From Oasisia sp. SBJ-2009 (lineage: Eukaryota; Annelida; Polychaeta; Sabellida; Siboglinidae): 64,000 bases of DNA. The notes under the pieces were generated by a model. It did no database searches. It was not told where the DNA came from and was given only the letters and a program-made list of their open reading frames with translations. Below are positions 11,422 through 25,800 of this stretch, one piece after another. Each line of letters opens with the position of its first letter. The stretch's first letter is position 1. Made by a program: the position numbers and the translations under genes. The stretch is from positions 26,611,109 through 26,675,108 of the forward strand of contig OZ024867.1 of the NCBI GenBank assembly GCA_964017155.1, read 5' to 3'.

Positions 11422-11710
11422 GTGAGTGGTGGTGTTGTCGTGTCCTCAGTTTCAGGAACCACTTGCCAAATGTTATGTAATTCATGTATCTCAGAATGGT
11501 AGTAATTGTGGGATCTGTTTACTACTTTGTAACATAGTAGTTTTATTGCGGGGTACATTATAACTGTTCTTATGCTTCCTGTTCTTCAAAAAGCCACCTT
11601 GTGAGTTGTTCTTGGTTTGTAATGGTGGTTTCTGGTTACTGTCGGTGGAATCGGCCACTAGGACCATGTCAGACTGTTCATACAAGATTTTTCCCACTTG
11701 AATTAAACCT

Positions 11711-12210
11711 ACATCTGCAATGGTGTTACACCAGTACATGCATCTGCAATGGTGTTACACCAGTACATCCATATGCAATGGTGTTACACCAGTACATGCA
11801 TCTGCAAAGGTGTTACACCTGTACATCCATATGCAATGGTGTTACACCAGTACATCCATATGCAATGGTGTTACACCTGTACACCCATATGCAATGATGT
11901 TACACCTGTACATCCATCTGCAATGGTGTTACACCTGTACATCCATATGCAATGGTGTTACACCTGTACATGCATCTGCAATGGTGTTACACCTGTACAT
12001 CCACCTGCAATGGTGTTACACCAGTACACCCATCTGCAAAGGTGGTACACCTGTACATTCATCTGCAATGGTGGTACACCTGTACATACATCTGCAATGG
12101 TGGTACACCAGTACATGCATCTGCAATGGTGTTACACCAGTACAAGTACATGCATCTGCAATGGTGTTACACCTGTACATCCATCTGAAATGGTATTACA
12201 GGTACATCAA
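11711..12210 (+). repeat. 29-bp minisatellite
   Basis: About 17 copies of a 29-bp unit (CAATGGTGTTACACC, then AGTACATGCATCTG). Main variants are ACCAG/ACCTG and ATGCATCTG/ATCCATATG. Because 29 is not a multiple of three, each frame cycles through three translations; the long open frames are shadows. Confidence 0.92.
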
Positions 12211-12524
12211 CCCGCGACTGTGTACACAATATTAGGACATAAGTGACTTGGGACATAATACACAAGGCAGAGGTACGGTTTTATTGTTTAATTATTCATT
12301 AAAGTTTTTAGTTAATCCATTGATTGAATTGCTAAAATTTATTGGTGTTTTTAACATAACTGGTTAGAATGTATTTATATAACATAATTTCACATGACCA
12401 TGTTTCAGGCACGTGTGTATCTGACAGTTATGCTATATTTTGTATTGTTTTTTATTCAGACAAGTTAACACTCCAAAGGAATTCAGTTTATTTAGCCTTG
12501 AAGGATAATTAAGCGTGTTGTATT
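12211..12524. other. Spacer between the 29-bp array and hAT relic 3; nothing seen
   Basis: AT-rich, without coding signature. The N-terminal part of the ZNF862-like transposase (zinc finger) would be expected upstream of 12525 but is not recognisable here. Confidence 0.4.
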
Positions 12525-13109
12525 GTGTTGAAGGTGGGATCGATGCCAGCTGCACAAATGCTGACCTCCCTGAACAGCCAGACAGTCGACAGACTGTGCA
12601 GGATGTTTGGACGTGTCATGCCCTGGCCAAGCACTGACTTCGTCTGGGTCTGCGATGTTGATGAGAGGAAGGGATTGGACATTGGGACGGCGTACCGGAA
12701 CGACAAGCAGGCCCGCGTCTTCACCCACCACATCGCCGAAGTAGCTCGCAGCAGGATCCGCGATGACGTCCAGGTCGCCCCGTTCCTGGCTCTCATCTCC
12801 AATGGCTCAACGGACTCTGCCGCCCTCGAAGCCGAGATGATATATGTATGCCACGCACGTCATGGGGTCATTGGTGTGGAACTTGCAGGGTACGTAAATG
12901 TCGAACATGCAAACGCCCCATGAATCCTTGCTGCCATCTCAACAGCGATGACAAGACTGAGAGTGACAGAGACTGAGTGGCAGGAGAAGCTCGTTGGCTT
13001 TGGAAGCGATGGCGGCAAGAACAACGGCGTCATCACTCTCCTGCGACAACTGCAGCCACCTGTACCAGGTGTACACTGCGCTGCACACCAGATAGAGCCA
13101 GCATACAAG
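12525..13109 (+). pseudogene. hAT relic 3, exon with catalytic-site motifs
   Basis: One continuous frame with a single TGA at 12921-12923. It reads KGLDIGTAYRNDKQA, then IAEVARSRIRDDV, FLALISNGSTDSAALEAE, AGYVNVEHANAP, stop, ILAAISTAMTRLRVTE, WQEKLVGFGSDGGKNNGV and VHCAAHQIEPAYK. The family usually has SDGSTD at the first catalytic acid. Here it is SNGSTD (AAT at 12801), which would abolish metal binding. The second acid (GFGSDG) and the HCxAH motif are kept. The exon ends in AAG before GTAAAC (13110). Its 5' boundary is uncertain. Confidence 0.82.
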
Positions 13110-13309
13110 GTAAACATATAAGTAGAGTTATGATATCAGTAATATTATTTTTACTTTATACAATGTTGTTTTGACATAACTTAATGTGTTCTACATTTTA
13201 TCTTAACTTTTAAACAGGTTGACACAAAGACATTGAACAGCTTGATTGCAGACCGTTTATCATACATTTTTATTATGATAAATATTGTGCCTTATAAATG
13301 TTAAATTTG

Positions 13310-13556
13310 TATTTGATAATGACGCCATGGGGAAGCAGCCACTACATGCAAATGTGGAGGGCCTCATGATGGGACTTTACCTCTTCTACAAGAGGTCACC
13401 TCTAAACCAGTTGATGCTACTGCGGACTTACGAAATCCTGCAGCTCCCTGACCTGCTGCCGACCAGAGTTGGGGGGACTCGATGGATCCCCCACACATGT
13501 GCTGGCCTCGTCACCATCCTTGGCCGTATGAGGGCATCACGACACACCTGTCTCAG
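13310..13556 (+). pseudogene. hAT relic 3, exon with PTRVGGTRW
   Basis: An open frame reads VEGLMMGLYLFYKRSPLNQL, then LRTYEILQLPDLLPTRVGGT followed by RWIPHTCAGLVTIL. FYKxSPLNR and PTRVGGTRWVxH are diagnostic of ZNF862-like hAT proteins. The exon ends CTCAG before GTAACT (13557). It leaves phase 2 while the next exon starts in phase 0, so a small indel or a different boundary must be assumed. The 5' boundary is uncertain. Confidence 0.75.
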
Positions 13557-13866
13557 GTAACTAACTAACTAACACAATTGCTCAACGTACGTCAGTGTTA
13601 CTGTATCTTGGATGCTGTTCACATTGATTGATGTTTCCTCTTTTCAGGAGATCAGATATGTGGACAAAGCTCAATGGCTGTTTTACTTTGTGTTACAGGT
13701 CGAACAAAACTCTGTCAGCTCAGCAGATGCTCGTGGCAAGGACAAGAGCTACCTGGGACATCTACTCAAGAAAGACGTCGTGCTATACCTGCACTTCTTG
13801 AGAGGTGTCACCAGTGAGCTCTCAACGCCATCGCTGGCCATGCAGCGACGGGAGGTAACAGTCATA

Positions 13867-16800
13867 GACCTCCACTCAACCCTACTGACCACAGACCTCC
13901 CCTCAATCCTACTGACCACAGACCTCCACTCAACCCTACTGACCACAGACCTCCACTCAACCCTACTGACCACAGACCTCCACTCAATCCTACTGACCAC
14001 AGACCTCCACTCAACCCTACTGACCACAGACCTCCACTCAACCCTACTGACCACAGACCTCCACTCAATCCTACTGACCACAGACCTCCACTCAATCCTA
14101 CTGACCACAGACCTCCACTCAACCCTACTGACCACAGACCTCCACTCAATCCTACTGACCACATACCTCCACTCAATCCTGCTGACCACAGACCTCCACT
14201 CAATCCTACTGACCACAGACCTGCACTCAATCCTGCTGACCACAGACCTCCACTCAATCCTACTGACCACAGACCTGCACTCAATCCTGCTGACCACAGA
14301 CCTCCTCTCAACCCTACTGACCACAGACCTCCACTCAACCCTACTGACCACAGACCTCCACTCAACCCTACTGACCATAGACCTCCACTCAATCCTGCTG
14401 ACCACAGACCTCCACTCAATCCTACTGACCACAGACCTCCACTCAATCCTACTGACCACAGACCTCCACTCAATCCTACTGACCACAGACCTCCACTCAA
14501 TCCTGCTGACCACAGACCTCCACTCAATCCTACTGACCACATACCTCCACTCAATCCTACTGACCACAGACCTCCACTCAATCCTACTGACCACAGACCT
14601 CCATTCAATCCTGCTGACCATAGACCTCCACTCAATCCTACTGACCACAGACCTCCACTCAATCCTGCTGACCACAGACCTCCACTCAATCCTACTGACC
14701 ACAGACCTCCACTCAATCCTACTGACCACAGACCTCCACTCAACCCTACTAACCACAGACGTCCACTCAACCCTACTGACCACAGACCTCCACTCAACCC
14801 TACTGACCACAGACCTCGACTCAATCCTACTGACCACAGACCTCCACTCAATCCTGCTGACCACAGACCTCCACTCAATCCTGCTGACCACAGACCTCCA
14901 CTCAACCCTACTGACCACAGACCTCCACTCAATCCTACTGACCACAGACCTCCACTCAATCCTACTGACCACAGACCTCCACACAACCCTACTGACCACA
15001 GACCTCCACTCAATCCTACTGACCACAAACCTCCATTTAATCCTACTGACCAGAAACCTCCACTCAATCCTACTGACCACAGACCTCCACTCAACCCTAC
15101 TGACCACATACCTCAACTCAACCCTACTGACCAGAAACCTCCACTCAATCCTACTGACCACATACCTCCACTCAACCCTACTGACCACAGACCTCCACTC
15201 AATCCTACTGACCAGAAACCTCCACTCAATCCTACTGACCACAGACCTCCACACAACCCTACTGACCACAGACCTCCACTCAATCCTGCTGACCACAAAC
15301 CTCCACTCAATCCTGCTGACCACAGACCTCCACTCAATCCTACTGACCACAGACCTCCACTCAATCCTGCTGACCACAGACCACCACTCAATCCTGCTGA
15401 CCACAGACCTCCACTCAATCCTACTGACCACAGACCTCCACTCAATCCTACTGACCACAGACCTCCACTCAATCCTACTGACCACAGACCTCCACTCAAC
15501 CCTACTAACCACAGACCTCCACTCAATCCTACTGACCACAGACCTCCACTCAATCCTACTGACCACAGACCTCCACTCAATCCTACTGACCACAGACCTC
15601 CACTCAATCCTACTGACCAGAAACCTCCACTCAATCCTACTGACCACAGACCTCCACTCAATCTTACTGACCACGGACCTCCACTCAACCCTACTAACCA
15701 CAGAACTCCACTCAATCCTACTGACCACAGACTTCCACTCAATCCTACTGACCACAGACCTCCACGCAACCCTACTGACCACAGACCTCCACTCAATCCT
15801 ACTGACCACAGACCTCCACTCAATCCTACTGACCACAGACCTCCACTCAACCCTACTGACCACAGACCTCCACTCAACCCTACTGACCACAGACCCCCAC
15901 TCAATCCTGCTGACCACATACCTCCACTCAACCCTACTGACCACAGACCTCCACTCAACCCTACTGGCCACAGACCTCCACTCAACCCTACTGACCACAG
16001 ACCTCCACTCAATCCTACTGACCACAGACCTCCACTCAATCCTACTGACCACAGACCTCCACTCAACCCTACTGACCACAGACCTCCACTCAATCCTGCT
16101 GACCACAAACCTCCACTCAATCCTGCTGACCACAGACCTCCACTCAATCCTACTGACCACAGACCTCCACTCAATCCTGCTGACCACAGACCTCCACTCA
16201 ATCCTGCTGACCACAGACCTCCACTCAATCCTGCTGACCACAGACCTCCACTCAATCCTACTGACCACAGACCACCACTCAATCCTACTGACCACAGACC
16301 TCCACTCAATCCTACTGACCACAGACCTCCACTCAACCCTACTAACCACAGACCTCCACTCAATCCTACTGACCATAGACCTCCACTCAATCCTACTGAC
16401 CACAGACCTCCACTCAATCCTACTGACCACAGACCTCCACTCAACCCTACTGACCACAGACCTCCACTCAATCCTACTGACCACAGACCTCCACACAACC
16501 CTACTGACCACAGACCTCCACTCAATCCTACTGACCACAGACCTCCACTCAATCCTACTGACCACAGACCTCCACTCAATCCTACTGACCACAGACCTCC
16601 ACTCAACCCTACTGACCACAGACCTCCACTCAATCCTACTGACCACAGACCTCCACTCAATCCTGCTGACCACAGACCTCCACTCAATCCTACTGACCAC
16701 AGACCTCCACTCAATCCTAGTGACCACAGACCTCCACTCAACCCTACTGACCACAGACCTCCACTCAACCCTACTGACCACAGACCTCCACTCAATCCTA

Positions 16801-19800
16801 CTGACCACAGACCTCCACTCAACCCTACTGACCACAGACCTCCACTCAACCCTACTGACCACAGACCTCCACTCAATCCTACTGACCACAGACCTCCACT
16901 CAATCCTACTGACCACAGACCTCCACTCAACCCTACTGACCACAGACCTCCACTCAATCCTACTGACCACATACCTCCACTCAATCCTGCTGACCACAGA
17001 CCTCCACTCAATCCTACTGACCACAGACCTGCACTCAATCCTGCTGACCACAGACCTCCACTCAATCCTACTGACCACAGACCTGCACTCAATCCTGCTG
17101 ACCACAGACCTCCTCTCAACCCTACTGACCACAGACCTCCACTCAACCCTACTGACCACAGACCTCCACTCAACCCTACTGACCATAGACCTCCACTCAA
17201 TCCTGCTGACCACAGACCTCCACTCAATCCTACTGACCACAGACCTCCACTCAATCCTGCTGACCACATACCTCCACTCAATCCTACTGACCACAGACCT
17301 CCACTCAATCCTACTGACCACAGACCTCCACTCAATCCTACTGACCACAGACCTCCACTCAATCCTGCTGACCACAGACCTCCACTCAATCCTACTGACC
17401 ACATACCTCCACTCAATCCTACTGACCACAGACCTCCACTCAATCCTACTGACCACAGACCTCCATTCAATCCTGCTGACCATAGACCTCCACTCAATCC
17501 TACTGACCACAGACCTCCACTCAATCCTGCTGACCACAGACCTCCACTCAATCCTACTGACCACAGACCTCCACTCAATCCTACTGACCACAGACCTCCA
17601 CTCAACCCTACTAACCACAGACGTCCACTCAACCCTACTGACCACAGACCTCCACTCAACCCTACTGACCACAGACCTCGACTCAATCCTACTGACCACA
17701 GACCTCCACTCAATCCTGCTGACCACAGACCTCCACTCAATCCTGCTGACCACAGACCTCCACTCAACCCTACTGACCACAGACCTCCACTCAATCCTAC
17801 TAACCACAGACCTCCACTCAATCCTACTGACCACAGACCTCCACACAACCCTACTGACCACAGACCTCCACTCAATCCTACTGACCACAAACCTCCATTC
17901 AATCCTACTGACCAGAAACCTCCACTCAATCCTACTGACCACAGACCTCCACTCAACCCTACTGACCACAGACCTCAACTCAACCCTACTGACCAGAAAC
18001 CTCCACTCAATCCTACTGACCACATACCTCCACTCAACCCTACTGACCACAGACCTCCACTCAATCCTACTGACCAGAAACCTCCACTCAATCCTACTGA
18101 CCACAGACCTCCACACAACCCTACTGACCACAGACCTCCACTCAATCCTGCTGACCACAAACCTCCACTCAATCCTGCTGACCACAGACCTCCACTCAAT
18201 CCTACTGACCACAGACCTCCACTCAATCCTGCTGACCACAGACCACCACTCAATCCTGCTGACCACAGACCTCCACTCAATCCTACTGACCACAGACCTC
18301 CACTCAATCCTACTGACCACAGACCTCCACTCAATCCTACTGACCACAGACCTCCACTCAACCCTACTAACCACAGACCTCCACTCAATCCTACTGACCA
18401 CAGACCTCCACTCAATCCTACTGACCACAGACCTCCACTCAATCTTACTGACCACAGACCTCCACTCAACCCTACTAACCACAGAACTCCACTCAATCCT
18501 ACTGACCACAGACTTCCACTCAATCCTACTGACCACAGACCTCCACGCAACCCTACTGACCACAGACCTCCACTCAATCCTACTGACCACAGACCTCCAC
18601 TCAATCCTACTGACCACAGACCTCCACTCAATCCTACTGACCACAGACCTCCACTCAACCCTACTGACCACAGACCTCCACTCAACCCTACTGACCACAG
18701 ACCCCCACTCAATCCTGCTGACCACATACCTCCACTCAACCCTACTGACCACAGACCTCCACTCAACCCTACTGACCACAGACCTCCACTCAACCCTACT
18801 GACCACAGACCTCCACTCAATCCTACTGACCACAGACCTCCACTCAATCCTGCTGACCACAGACCTCCACTCAATCCTGCTGACCACAGACCTCCACTCA
18901 ATCCTACTGACCACAGACCTCCACTCAATCCTGCTGACCACAGACCTCCACTCAATCCTGCTGACCACAGACCTCCACTCAATCCTACTGACCACAGACC
19001 ACCACTCAATCCTACTGACCACAGACCTCCACTCAATCCTACTGACCACAGACCTCCACTCAACCCTACTAACCACAGACCTCCACTCAATCCTACTGAC
19101 CATAGACCTCCACTCAACCCTACTGACCACAGACCTCCACTCAATCCTACTGACCACAGACCTCCACTCAATCCTGCTGACCACAGACCTCCACTCAATC
19201 CTACTGACCACAGACCTCCACTCAATCCTGCTGACCACAGACCTCCACTCAATCCTGCTGACCACAGACCTCCACTCAATCCTACTGACCACAGACCACC
19301 ACTCAATCCTACTGACCACAGACCTCCACTCAATCCTACTGACCACAGACCTCCACTCAACCCTACTAACCACAGACCTCCACTCAATCCTACTGACCAT
19401 AGACCTCCACTCAATCCTACTGACCACAGACCTCCACTCAATCCTACTGACCACAGACCTCCACTCAACCCTACTGACCACAGACCTCCACTCAATCCTA
19501 CTGACCACAGACCTCCACTCAATCCTACTGACCACAGACCTCCACTCAATCCTGCTGACCACAGACCTCCACTCAATCCTACTGACCACAGACCTCCACT
19601 CAATCCTACTGACCACAGACCTCCACTCAATCCTACTGACCACAGACCTCCACTCAATCCTACCGACCACAGACCTCCACTCAACCCTACTAACCACAGA
19701 CCTCCACTCAATCCTACTTACCACAGACCTCCACGCAACCCTACTGACCACAGACCTCCACTCAATCCTACTGACCACAGACCTCCACTCAATCCTGCTG

Positions 19801-22800
19801 ACCACAGACCTCCACTCAATCCTGCTGACCACAGACCTCCACTCAATTCTGCTGACCACAGACCTCCACTCAATCCTACTGACCACAGACCTCCACTCAA
19901 TCCTGCTGACCACAGACCTCCACTCAATCCTACTGACCACAGACCTCCACTCAATCCTACTGACCACAGACCTCCACACAATCCTACTGACCACAGACCT
20001 CCACTCAATCCTACTGACCAGAAACCTCCACTCAATCCTACTGACCACAGACCTCCACTCAATCCTACTGACCACAGACCTCCACTCAATCCTACTGACC
20101 AGAAACCTCCACTCAATCCTACTGACCACAGACCTCCACTCAATCCTACTGACCACAGACCTCCACTCAATCCTACTGACCACAGACCTCCACTCAATCC
20201 TACTGACCACAGACCTCCACTCAACCCTACTAACCACAGACCTCCACTCAATCCTACTGACCATAGACCTCCACTCAATCCTACTGACCACAGACCTCCA
20301 CTCAATCCTGCTGACCACAGACCTCCACTCAATCCTGCTGACCACAGACCTCCACTCAATCCTACTGACCACAGACCTCCACTCAACCCTACTGACCACA
20401 GACCTCCACTCAACCCTACTAACCACAGACCTCCACGCAACCCTACTTACCACAGACCTCCACGCAACCCTACCGACCACAGACCTCCACTCAATCCTAC
20501 TGACCACAGACCTCCACTCAATCCTGCTGACCACAGACCTCCACTCAATCCTGCTGACCACAGACCTCCACTCAATCCTGCTGACCACAGACCTCCACTC
20601 AATCCTACTGACCACAGACCTCCACTCAATCCTGCTGACCACAGACCTCCACTCAATCCTACTGACCACAGACCTCCACTCAATCCTACTGACCACAGAC
20701 CTCCACTCAATCCTACTGACCACAGACCTCCACTCAATCCTGCTGACCACAAACCTCCACTCAATCCTGCTGACCACAGACCTCCACTCAATCCTACTGA
20801 CCACAGACCTCCACTCAATCCTGCTGACCACAGACCTCCACTCAATCCTGCTGACCACAGACCTCCACTCAATCCTACTGACCACAGACCACCACTCAAT
20901 CCTACTGACCACAGACCTCCACTCAATCCTACTGACCACAGACCTCCACTCAACCCTACTAACCACAGACCTCCACTCAATCCTACTGACCATAGACCTC
21001 CACTCAATCCTACTGACCACAGACCTCCACTCAATCCTACTGACCACAGACCTCCACTCAACCCTACTGACCACAGACCTCCACTCAATCCTACTGACCA
21101 CAGACCTCCACTCAATCCTACTGACCACAGACCTCCACTCAATCCTGCTGACCACAGACCTCCACTCAATCCTACTGACCACAGACCTCCACTCAATCCT
21201 ACTGACCACAGACCTCCACTCAATCCTACTGACCACAGACCTCCACTCAATCCTACCGACCACAGACCTCCACTCAACCCTACTAACCACAGACCTCCAC
21301 TCAATCCTACTTACCACAGACCTCCACGCAACCCTACTGACCACAGACCTCCACTCAATCCTACTGACCACAGACCTCCACTCAATCCTGCTGACCACAG
21401 ACCTCCACTCAATCCTGCTGACCACAGACCTCCACTCAATTCTGCTGACCACAGACCTCCACTCAATCCTACTGACCACAGACCTCCACTCAATCCTGCT
21501 GACCACAGACCTCCACTCAATCCTACTGACCACAGACCTCCACTCAATCCTACTGACCACAGACCTCCACACAATCCTACTGACCACAGACCTCCACTCA
21601 ATCCTACTGACCAGAAACCTCCACTCAATCCTACTGACCACAGACCTCCACTCAATCCTACTGACCACAGACCTCCACTCAATCCTACTGACCAGAAACC
21701 TCCACTCAATCCTACTGACCACAGACCTCCACTCAATCCTACTGACCACAGACCTCCACTCAATCCTACTGACCACAGACCTCCACTCAATCCTACTGAC
21801 CACAGACCTCCACTCAACCCTACTAACCACAGACCTCCACTCAATCCTACTGACCATAGACCTCCACTCAATCCTACTGACCACAGACCTCCACTCAATC
21901 CTGCTGACCACAGACCTCCACTCAATCCTGCTGACCACAGACCTCCACTCAATCCTACTGACCACAGACCTCCACTCAACCCTACTGACCACAGACCTCC
22001 ACTCAACCCTACTAACCACAGACCTCCACGCAACCCTACTTACCACAGACCTCCACGCAACCCTACCGACCACAGACCTCCACTCAATCCTACTGACCAC
22101 AGACCTCCACTCAATCCTGCTGACCACAGACCTCCACTCAATCCTGCTGACCACAGACCTCCACTCAATCCTGCTGACCACAGACCTCCACTCAATCCTA
22201 CTGACCACAGACCTCCACTCAATCCTGCTGACCACAGACCTCCACTCAATCCTACTGACCACAGACCTCCACTCAATCCTACTGACCACAGACCTCCACA
22301 CAATCCTACTGACCACAGACCTCCACTCAATCCTACTGACCAGAAACCTCCACTCAATCCTACTGACCACAGACCTCCACTCAATCCTACTGACCACAGA
22401 CCTCCACTCAATCCTACTGACAAGAAACCTCCACTCAATCCTACTGACCACAGACCTCCACTCAATCCTACTGACCACAGACCTCCACTCAATCATACTG
22501 ACCAGAAACCTCCACACAATCCTACTGACCACAGACCTCCACTCAATCCTACTGACCAGAAACCTCCACTCAATCCTACTGACCACAGACCTCCACTCAA
22601 TCCTACTGACCACAGACCTCCACTCAATCCTGCTGACCACAGACCTCCACTCAATCCTACTGACCACAGACCTCCACTCAATCCTACTGACCACAGACCT
22701 CCACTCAACCCTACTAACCACAGACGTCCACTCAACCCTACTGACCACAGACCTCCACTCAACCCTACTGACCACAGACCTCGACTCAATCCTACTGACC

Positions 22801-25800
22801 ACAGACCTCCACTCAATCCTGCTGACCACAGACCTCCACTCAATCCTGCTGACCACAGACCTCCACTCAACCCTACTGACCACAGACCTCCACTCAATCC
22901 TACTGACCACAGACCTCCACTCAATCCTACTGACCACAGACCTCCACACAACCCTACTGACCACAGACCTCCACTCAATCCTACTGACCACAAACCTCCA
23001 TTCAATCCTACTGACCAGAAACCTCCACTCAATCCTACTGACCACAGACCTCCACTCAACCCTACTGACCACAGACCTCAACTCAACCCTACTGACCAGA
23101 AACCTCCACTCAATCCTACTGACCACATACCTCCACTCAACCCTACTGACCACAGACCTCCACACAACCCTACTGACCACAGACCTCCACTCAATCCTGC
23201 TGACCACAGACCTCCACACAACCCTACTGACCACAGACCTCCACTCAATCCTGCTGACCACAAACCTCCACTCAATCCTGCTGACCACAGACCTCCACTC
23301 AATCCTACTGACCACAGACCTCCACTCAATCCTGCTGACCACAGACCACCACTCAATCGTGCTGACCACAGACCTCCACTCAATCCTACTGACCACAGAC
23401 CTCCACTCAATCCTACTGACCACAGACCTCCACTCAATCCTACTGACCACAGACCTCCACTCAACCCTACTAACCACAGACCTCCACTCAATCCTACTGA
23501 CCACAGACCTCCACTCAATCCTACTGACCACAGACCTCCACTCAATCCTACTGACCACAGACCTCCACTCAATCCTACTGACCAGAAACCTCCACTCAAT
23601 CCTACTGACCACAGACCTCCACTCAATCTTACTGACCACAGACCTCCACTCAATCCTACTGACCACAGACCTCCACTCAATCCTACTGACCACAGACCTC
23701 CACTCAATCCTGCTGACCACAAACCTCCACTCAATCCTGCTGACCACAGACCTCCACTCAATCCTACTGACCACAGACCTCCACTCAATCCTGCTGACCA
23801 CAGACCTCCACTCAATCCTGCTGACCACAGACCTCCACTCAATCCTACTGACCACAGACCACCACTCAATCCTACTGACCACAGACCTCCACTCAATCCT
23901 ACTGACCACAGACCTCCACTCAACCCTACTAACCACAGACCTCCACTCAATCCTACTGACCATAGACCTCCACTCAATCCTACTGACCACAGACCTCCAC
24001 TCAATCCTACTGACCACAGACCTCCACTCAACCCTACTGACCACAGACCTCCACTCAATCCTACTGACCACAGACCTCCACTCAATCCTACTGACCACAG
24101 ACCTCCACTCAATCCTGCTGACCACAGACCTCCACTCAATCCTACTGACCACAGACCTCCACTCAATCCTACTGACCACAGACCTCCACTCAATCCTACT
24201 GACCACAGACCTCCACTCAATCCTACCGACCACAGACCTCCACTCAACCCTACTAACCACAGACCTCCACTCAATCCTACTTACCACAGACCTCCACGCA
24301 ACCCTACTGACCACAGACCTCCACTCAATCCTACTGACCACAGACCTCCACTCAATCCTGCTGACCACAGACCTCCACTCAATCCTGCTGACCACAGACC
24401 TCCACTCAATTCTGCTGACCACAGACCTCCACTCAATCCTACTGACCACAGACCTCCACTCAATCCTGCTGACCACAGACCTCCACTCAATCCTACTGAC
24501 CACAGACCTCCACTCAATCCTACTGACCACAGACCTCCACACAATCCTACTGACCACAGACCTCCACTCAATCCTACTGACCAGAAACCTCCACTCAATC
24601 CTACTGACCACAGACCTCCACTCAATCCTACTGACCACAGACCTCCACTCAATCCTACTGACCAGAAACCTCCACTCAATCCTACTGACCACAGACCTCC
24701 ACTCAATCCTACTGACCACAGACCTCCACTCAATCCTACTGACCACAGACCTCCACTCAATCCTACTGACCACAGACCTCCACTCAACCCTACTAACCAC
24801 AGACCTCCACTCAATCCTACTGACCATAGACCTCCACTCAATCCTACTGACCACAGACCTCCACTCAATCCTGCTGACCACAGACCTCCACTCAATCCTG
24901 CTGACCACAGACCTCCACTCAATCCTACTGACCACAGACCTCCACTCAACCCTACTGACCACAGACCTCCACTCAACCCTACTAACCACAGACCTCCACG
25001 CAACCCTACTTACCACAGACCTCCACGCAACCCTACCGACCACAGACCTCCACTCAATCCTACTGACCACAGACCTCCACTCAATCCTGCTGACCACAGA
25101 CCTCCACTCAATCCTGCTGACCACAGACCTCCACTCAATCCTGCTGACCACAGACCTCCACTCAATCCTACTGACCACAGACCTCCACTCAATCCTGCTG
25201 ACCACAGACCTCCACTCAATCCTACTGACCACAGACCTCCACTCAATCCTACTGACCACAGACCTCCACACAATCCTACTGACCACAGACCTCCACTCAA
25301 TCCTACTGACCAGAAACCTCCACTCAATCCTACTGACCACAGACCTCCACTCAATCCTACTGACCACAGACCTCCACTCAATCCTACTGACAAGAAACCT
25401 CCACTCAATCCTACTGACCACAGACCTCCACTCAATCCTACTGACCACAGACCTCCACTCAATCATACTGACCAGAAACCTCCACACAATCCTACTGACC
25501 ACAGACCTCCACTCAATCCTACTGACCAGAAACCTCCACTCAATCCTACTGACCACAGACCTCCACTCAATCCTACTGACCACAGACCTCCACTCAATCC
25601 TGCTGACCACAGACCTCCACTCAATCCTACTGACCACAGACCTCCACTCAATCCTACTGACCACAAACCTCCACTCAACCCTACTAACCACAGACGTCCA
25701 CTCAACCCTACTGACCACAGACCTCCACTCAACCCTACTGACCACAGACCTCGACTCAATCCTACTGACCACAGACCTCCACTCAATCCTGCTGACCACA

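Noticed and set aside
11601..12246. Overlapping ORFs in the 29-bp array as a secreted or Cys-rich protein
   Set aside because: The period is not divisible by three, so each frame merely cycles through three peptides. There is no start or splice support.
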